NCBI GenBank assembly: GCA_946618265.1
Contig: CAMOLA010000002.1
Location: 1 to 64,000 of the forward strand
Source: an uncultured Eggerthellaceae bacterium
GTDB taxonomy: Bacteria; Actinomycetota; Coriobacteriia; Coriobacteriales; Eggerthellaceae
Direction: 5' to 3'
DNA length: 64,000 nucleotides
Of this stretch, positions 61,651 through 64,000 are shown piece after piece; position 1 is the first letter of the stretch, and the number at the start of each line of letters is the position of its first letter. The notes beneath the pieces were generated by a model, which saw only the letters and a list, made by a program, of their open reading frames with translations, did no database searches and had not been told where the DNA came from. The position numbers and the translations under genes are program-made.

Positions 61651-62676
61651 ATGATGCGAGGGAAACGCACGACCATGATGATCTTCGCGGCAGCGCTCGC
61701 GTTGGCCCTGTGCTTTGCCCTTGTAGGCTGCGGATCGGGCTCGGCGTCGGGCAGCGCGTCGAGCGCTAGCGCGGCAGCCTCGGGAGCGCCTGCCAAGCTC
61801 GGCGTCGCTTACCAGTACGGGCTTTCCTATGCTCCTGCAGTCATCGCGAAGGAGCAGGGCCTCGTCGAGAAGTACTACAAGGAAGCGACGGGCAACGACG
61901 TCACCATCGAGTGGAATCAGATGAGCTCGGGCGCCGACATCAACATCGGCATCACTTCGGGCAGCATCGACGTGGGCTTCATGGGCCTCGGCCCGGCTAT
62001 TACGGGCGTCGCGACCGGCCTTGATTACAAGATCTTCGCCAACATCTCCGGCCAGGAGCATGGCATGACCACGAGCGATGCCGGCATCACGTCCATCAAG
62101 GACCTCGTCGGTAGCGACAAGCAGATCGCGCTCGTCAACATCGGCTCCATCCAGCACATCATCCTCGCCAAGGCCCTCGCCGACAACGGCCTCGACCCCC
62201 ATGCGCTCGATTCCAACATCGTCGCCATGAAGCACCCGGACGGCATGGCCGCGCTGCAGAGCGGCAGCATTCCCTGCCACCTCACCTCGAGCCCCTACAT
62301 CTTCACCGAGCGCGCGGATTCCTCCCTGCACGAGATCGAGGAAGTGACCAAGGCCTGGACCAAGGACGACTCCTTCATCGTGGGCGTCGCTTCTTCCAAG
62401 CTGCATGAGGACGCCGCGCTGTACCAGGCGCTGTGCGACGCTATCGCCGAGTCGCAGGAGTTCATCACGGCCAATCCCGACGAGGCGGCGGCGATCCTCT
62501 GCGAGTTCGATGGCAACACTGCCGAGGTCGAAGCTGACTATCTGAAGAAGGGCACCTACTCCAGCAAGACCAACAACCTCTTCGAAATGGCGAAGTTCAT
62601 GTCGGAGAACGGCTTTATCGACAAGTCCATCGATTCGTACGAGACCCTCGTTTACGATAACGTCGAAGGCAACTAG
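61651..62676 (+). CDS. ABC transporter substrate-binding lipoprotein (NitT/TauT type)
   Basis: A 341-residue lipoprotein (lipobox ALVGC near residue 28, then a Ser/Gly/Ala linker) with an NMT1/SsuA-like periplasmic-binding fold. Key segments are GLSYAPAVIAKEQGLVEKYY, the SGSIDVGFMGLGPAITG loop and an ALQSGSIPCHLTSSPY hinge. Relatives bind nitrate, sulphonates, taurine or thiamine precursors; the ligand is not evident. The ATG at 61651 is favoured because AAAGGA is well spaced there. Confidence 0.85.
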   Translation: MMRGKRTTMMIFAAALALALCFALVGCGSGSASGSASSASAAASGAPAKLGVAYQYGLSYAPAVIAKEQGLVEKYYKEATGNDVTIEWNQMSSGADINIGITSGSIDVGFMGLGPAITGVATGLDYKIFANISGQEHGMTTSDAGITSIKDLVGSDKQIALVNIGSIQHIILAKALADNGLDPHALDSNIVAMKHPDGMAALQSGSIPCHLTSSPYIFTERADSSLHEIEEVTKAWTKDDSFIVGVASSKLHEDAALYQALCDAIAESQEFITANPDEAAAILCEFDGNTAEVEADYLKKGTYSSKTNNLFEMAKFMSENGFIDKSIDSYETLVYDNVEGN

Positions 62677-62703
62677 CGCTTCCGGCAACTGACCTTGTCT
62701 TGG

Positions 62704-62738
62704 AAATCACTGGCCTTTCCGGAGGCCAGTGATTTTTT
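62704..62738 (+). terminator. Intra-operon terminator/attenuator
   Basis: AATCACTGGCC and GGCCAGTGATT form an 11-pair stem with a TTTCCGGA loop, followed by TTTT. Placed between the binding protein and permease genes, it would lower expression of the latter, a common arrangement in ABC operons. Confidence 0.8.
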
Positions 62739-62759
62739 GGGCGTATGAGAGGAACCTTC

Positions 62760-63590
62760 ATGGCATTCAAATCAAAGGACGCGCAAGGATCGCGGCTCGG
62801 GGTTGCCCAGAGCGTGGTCGTCCAGGTGGTCTTCGTCGCCATCGTGCTTGTCATCTGGGAAATGGTGGCGAAGGCGCACGTGTTCGGCCCCACGTCCGAA
62901 ATCATCTTCCCCACGCTCGAATCGATCGGCGAGGCGTTCGTCAAGAACTTCGTCGTGGGGTACGCGGGCACATCGCTTTGGGTGTATGTTGGCGATTCCA
63001 TGATGTTGTTGCTCGAGGGCTTCGCTATCGGCGTCATCCTGGCCTTGCTGTTCTCGTCGCTCTCGATGATCAGCAAGGTGTTCTATTCGATCTACAATCT
63101 CGTGGTGACCGTTTGCGACCTGCTTCCCGGCGTGGCACTGCTGCCCGTGGTCATCATCGTCGTGGGCATCCGCCCCGAGGTCATCGTGTTCCTCGTCGTG
63201 CACGCGGTGCTCTGGCCCATGTCACGCAACATGCTCGACGGATTTCAAGCCGTGCCGAGCATCTACATCGAGGCGGGCAAGAACATCGGCCTGCGCGGGT
63301 TCTCGCTGCTCAAGAGCGTGTACCTGCCTGCGGCCACCTCGTATATGGTGTCGGGCCTCAAGGTGAGCTGGGCGCGTGCGTGGCGCGGCCTCATCAGCGC
63401 CGAGATGATCTTCGGTCTGGCGTCGTGCCCGGGCATCGGGTTGTTCATCAACCAGATGCGCACCAACATGTACAACGCCGAGATGTACGCGACGCTCATC
63501 GTCATCGTGATCATCGGCCTCATCGTGCAATACGGGATCCTGATGCCCATCGAGAAGAACACCGTCGTGAAATGGGGGATGTCCAAATGA
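62760..63590 (+). CDS. ABC transporter permease (SsuC/TauC type)
   Basis: A 276-residue inner-membrane permease with about six helices. The BPD EAA-type loop is EAGKNIGLRGFSLLKSVYLP, and the segment SWARAWRGLISAEMIFG is typical of SsuC/TauC/NrtB relatives. AGAGGAACC precedes the ATG at 62760. The stop overlaps the ATPase start. Confidence 0.87.
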   Translation: MAFKSKDAQGSRLGVAQSVVVQVVFVAIVLVIWEMVAKAHVFGPTSEIIFPTLESIGEAFVKNFVVGYAGTSLWVYVGDSMMLLLEGFAIGVILALLFSSLSMISKVFYSIYNLVVTVCDLLPGVALLPVVIIVVGIRPEVIVFLVVHAVLWPMSRNMLDGFQAVPSIYIEAGKNIGLRGFSLLKSVYLPAATSYMVSGLKVSWARAWRGLISAEMIFGLASCPGIGLFINQMRTNMYNAEMYATLIVIVIIGLIVQYGILMPIEKNTVVKWGMSK

Positions 63591-64000
63591 CGAGCGCAAA
63601 GACCGTCCTTTCGGTCAAGAACCTCACGAAGGTGTACCGCGACACCGATGCGAGCAAGACCGTCTTGGGCGAGGTGAACCTCGACGTCGACGAGCGCGAG
63701 TTCGTCTGCATCCTGGGACCCTCCGGATGCGGCAAGACGACGCTTCTGCGCTGCATCGCCGGTTTCGAGGATTACGAGGGCGACGTGCTCGTCGCCGGCG
63801 AGCGCAAGACCGAACCCGGCATCGACCGCGTCATGGTGTTCCAAGATTTCAACCAGCTGTTCCCGTGGAAGACCGTCGAGAAGAACATCCAGCAGCCGCT
63901 GCGCCTCCAGGGCATGCGCGACAAGGCCGCGCTGCAGCGCGCTTCCGACGAGGCCCTCGAGAAGGTGAGGCTCGCGGGGTACGGCAAGTACTATCCGCAT
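63587..64000 (+). CDS. ABC transporter ATP-binding protein (partial)
   Basis: The first 138 codons of an SsuB/TauB-type ATPase, open to the window end. Walker A is GPSGCGKTT, and the Q-loop is VFQDFNQLFPWKTVEKNI, characteristic of the nitrate/sulphonate/taurine group. The ATG at 63587 overlaps the permease stop (ATGA), indicating translational coupling. The signature motif and Walker B lie beyond the window. Confidence 0.9.
   Translation, partial: MTSAKTVLSVKNLTKVYRDTDASKTVLGEVNLDVDEREFVCILGPSGCGKTTLLRCIAGFEDYEGDVLVAGERKTEPGIDRVMVFQDFNQLFPWKTVEKNIQQPLRLQGMRDKAALQRASDEALEKVRLAGYGKYYPH

Noticed and set aside
1..64000. tRNA, rRNA or other housekeeping RNA genes
   Set aside because: No cloverleaf or rRNA-like sequence was recognised by eye in the intergenic regions; a covariance-model scan would be needed to exclude them fully.

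Overview
The window is high-GC (roughly 60%) with ordinary bacterial gene density. It looks like a chromosomal segment of an anaerobic actinobacterium of the Eggerthellaceae (Coriobacteriia); a Slackia-like organism would fit. The grounds are the mix of NrfA/NrfH nitrite ammonification, a cytochrome c maturation (System I) operon in an apparently monoderm genome, BspA-like surface proteins, several GTG/TTG starts and many short intergenic palindromes. The species is inferred, not read from a marker gene.

Layout. 0-7.7 kb: an MMPL exporter with a secreted LxxG-heptad protein, RNA 2',3'-cyclic phosphodiesterase, an alpha/beta hydrolase and a small BspA-like protein. 8.1-15.4 kb: the rod-shape/elongasome operon mreB-mreC-mreD-mrdA-rodA plus a DUF697 protein. 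15.4-20.7 kb: a TIGR03960/TIGR03936 radical-SAM pair, a zincin, prephenate dehydratase and an N-formylglutamate-amidohydrolase-like protein. 21.4-25.6 kb: a PD-(D/E)XK-like protein and a large DUF285/BspA surface protein. 25.7-27.7 kb: a TPP riboswitch with cytX, and a DUF2798 membrane protein. 28-37.3 kb: nrfA-nrfH, tcdA, then ccmE-ccmF-ccmA-ccmB-ccmC-ccmD. Together these two operons make and mature multihaem cytochromes for nitrite reduction to ammonia. 37.8-42.7 kb: a MocR-type regulator with a degenerate PLP site, a broken secreted propeller-type gene and a GH30 glycosidase. 42.8-46.8 kb (minus strand): dltB-dltC-dltD-dltX and a transglutaminase-like membrane protein, with no dltA. 48.2-52.8 kb: gatC-gatA-gatB and a glycosyltransferase. 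52.8-53.6 kb: a REP-associated tyrosine transposase (RAYT). 53.7-60.3 kb: a histidine cluster with a fused hisZ-hisG, then hisD, hisC, hisB, hisH, hisA. 60.4-61.5 kb: another glycosyltransferase. 61.6-64 kb: an ABC transporter of the nitrate/taurine type, cut by the window end.

The most unusual feature is the density and variety of palindromic elements: at least eight sequence families. Several share one architecture: a variable outer arm, a G3-4 tract, a variable dinucleotide with its complement around one central base, then C3-4. One family is concentrated around the RAYT gene and flanks it on both sides. Many sit on or beside stop codons. Separate from these are two long GC-rich inverted repeats (91 bp and 49 bp arms), two 220-230 bp elements with matching 53-bp inverted arms but unrelated cores, and a tandem-repeat tract upstream of gatC. 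No rRNA, tRNA or CRISPR array was recognised.
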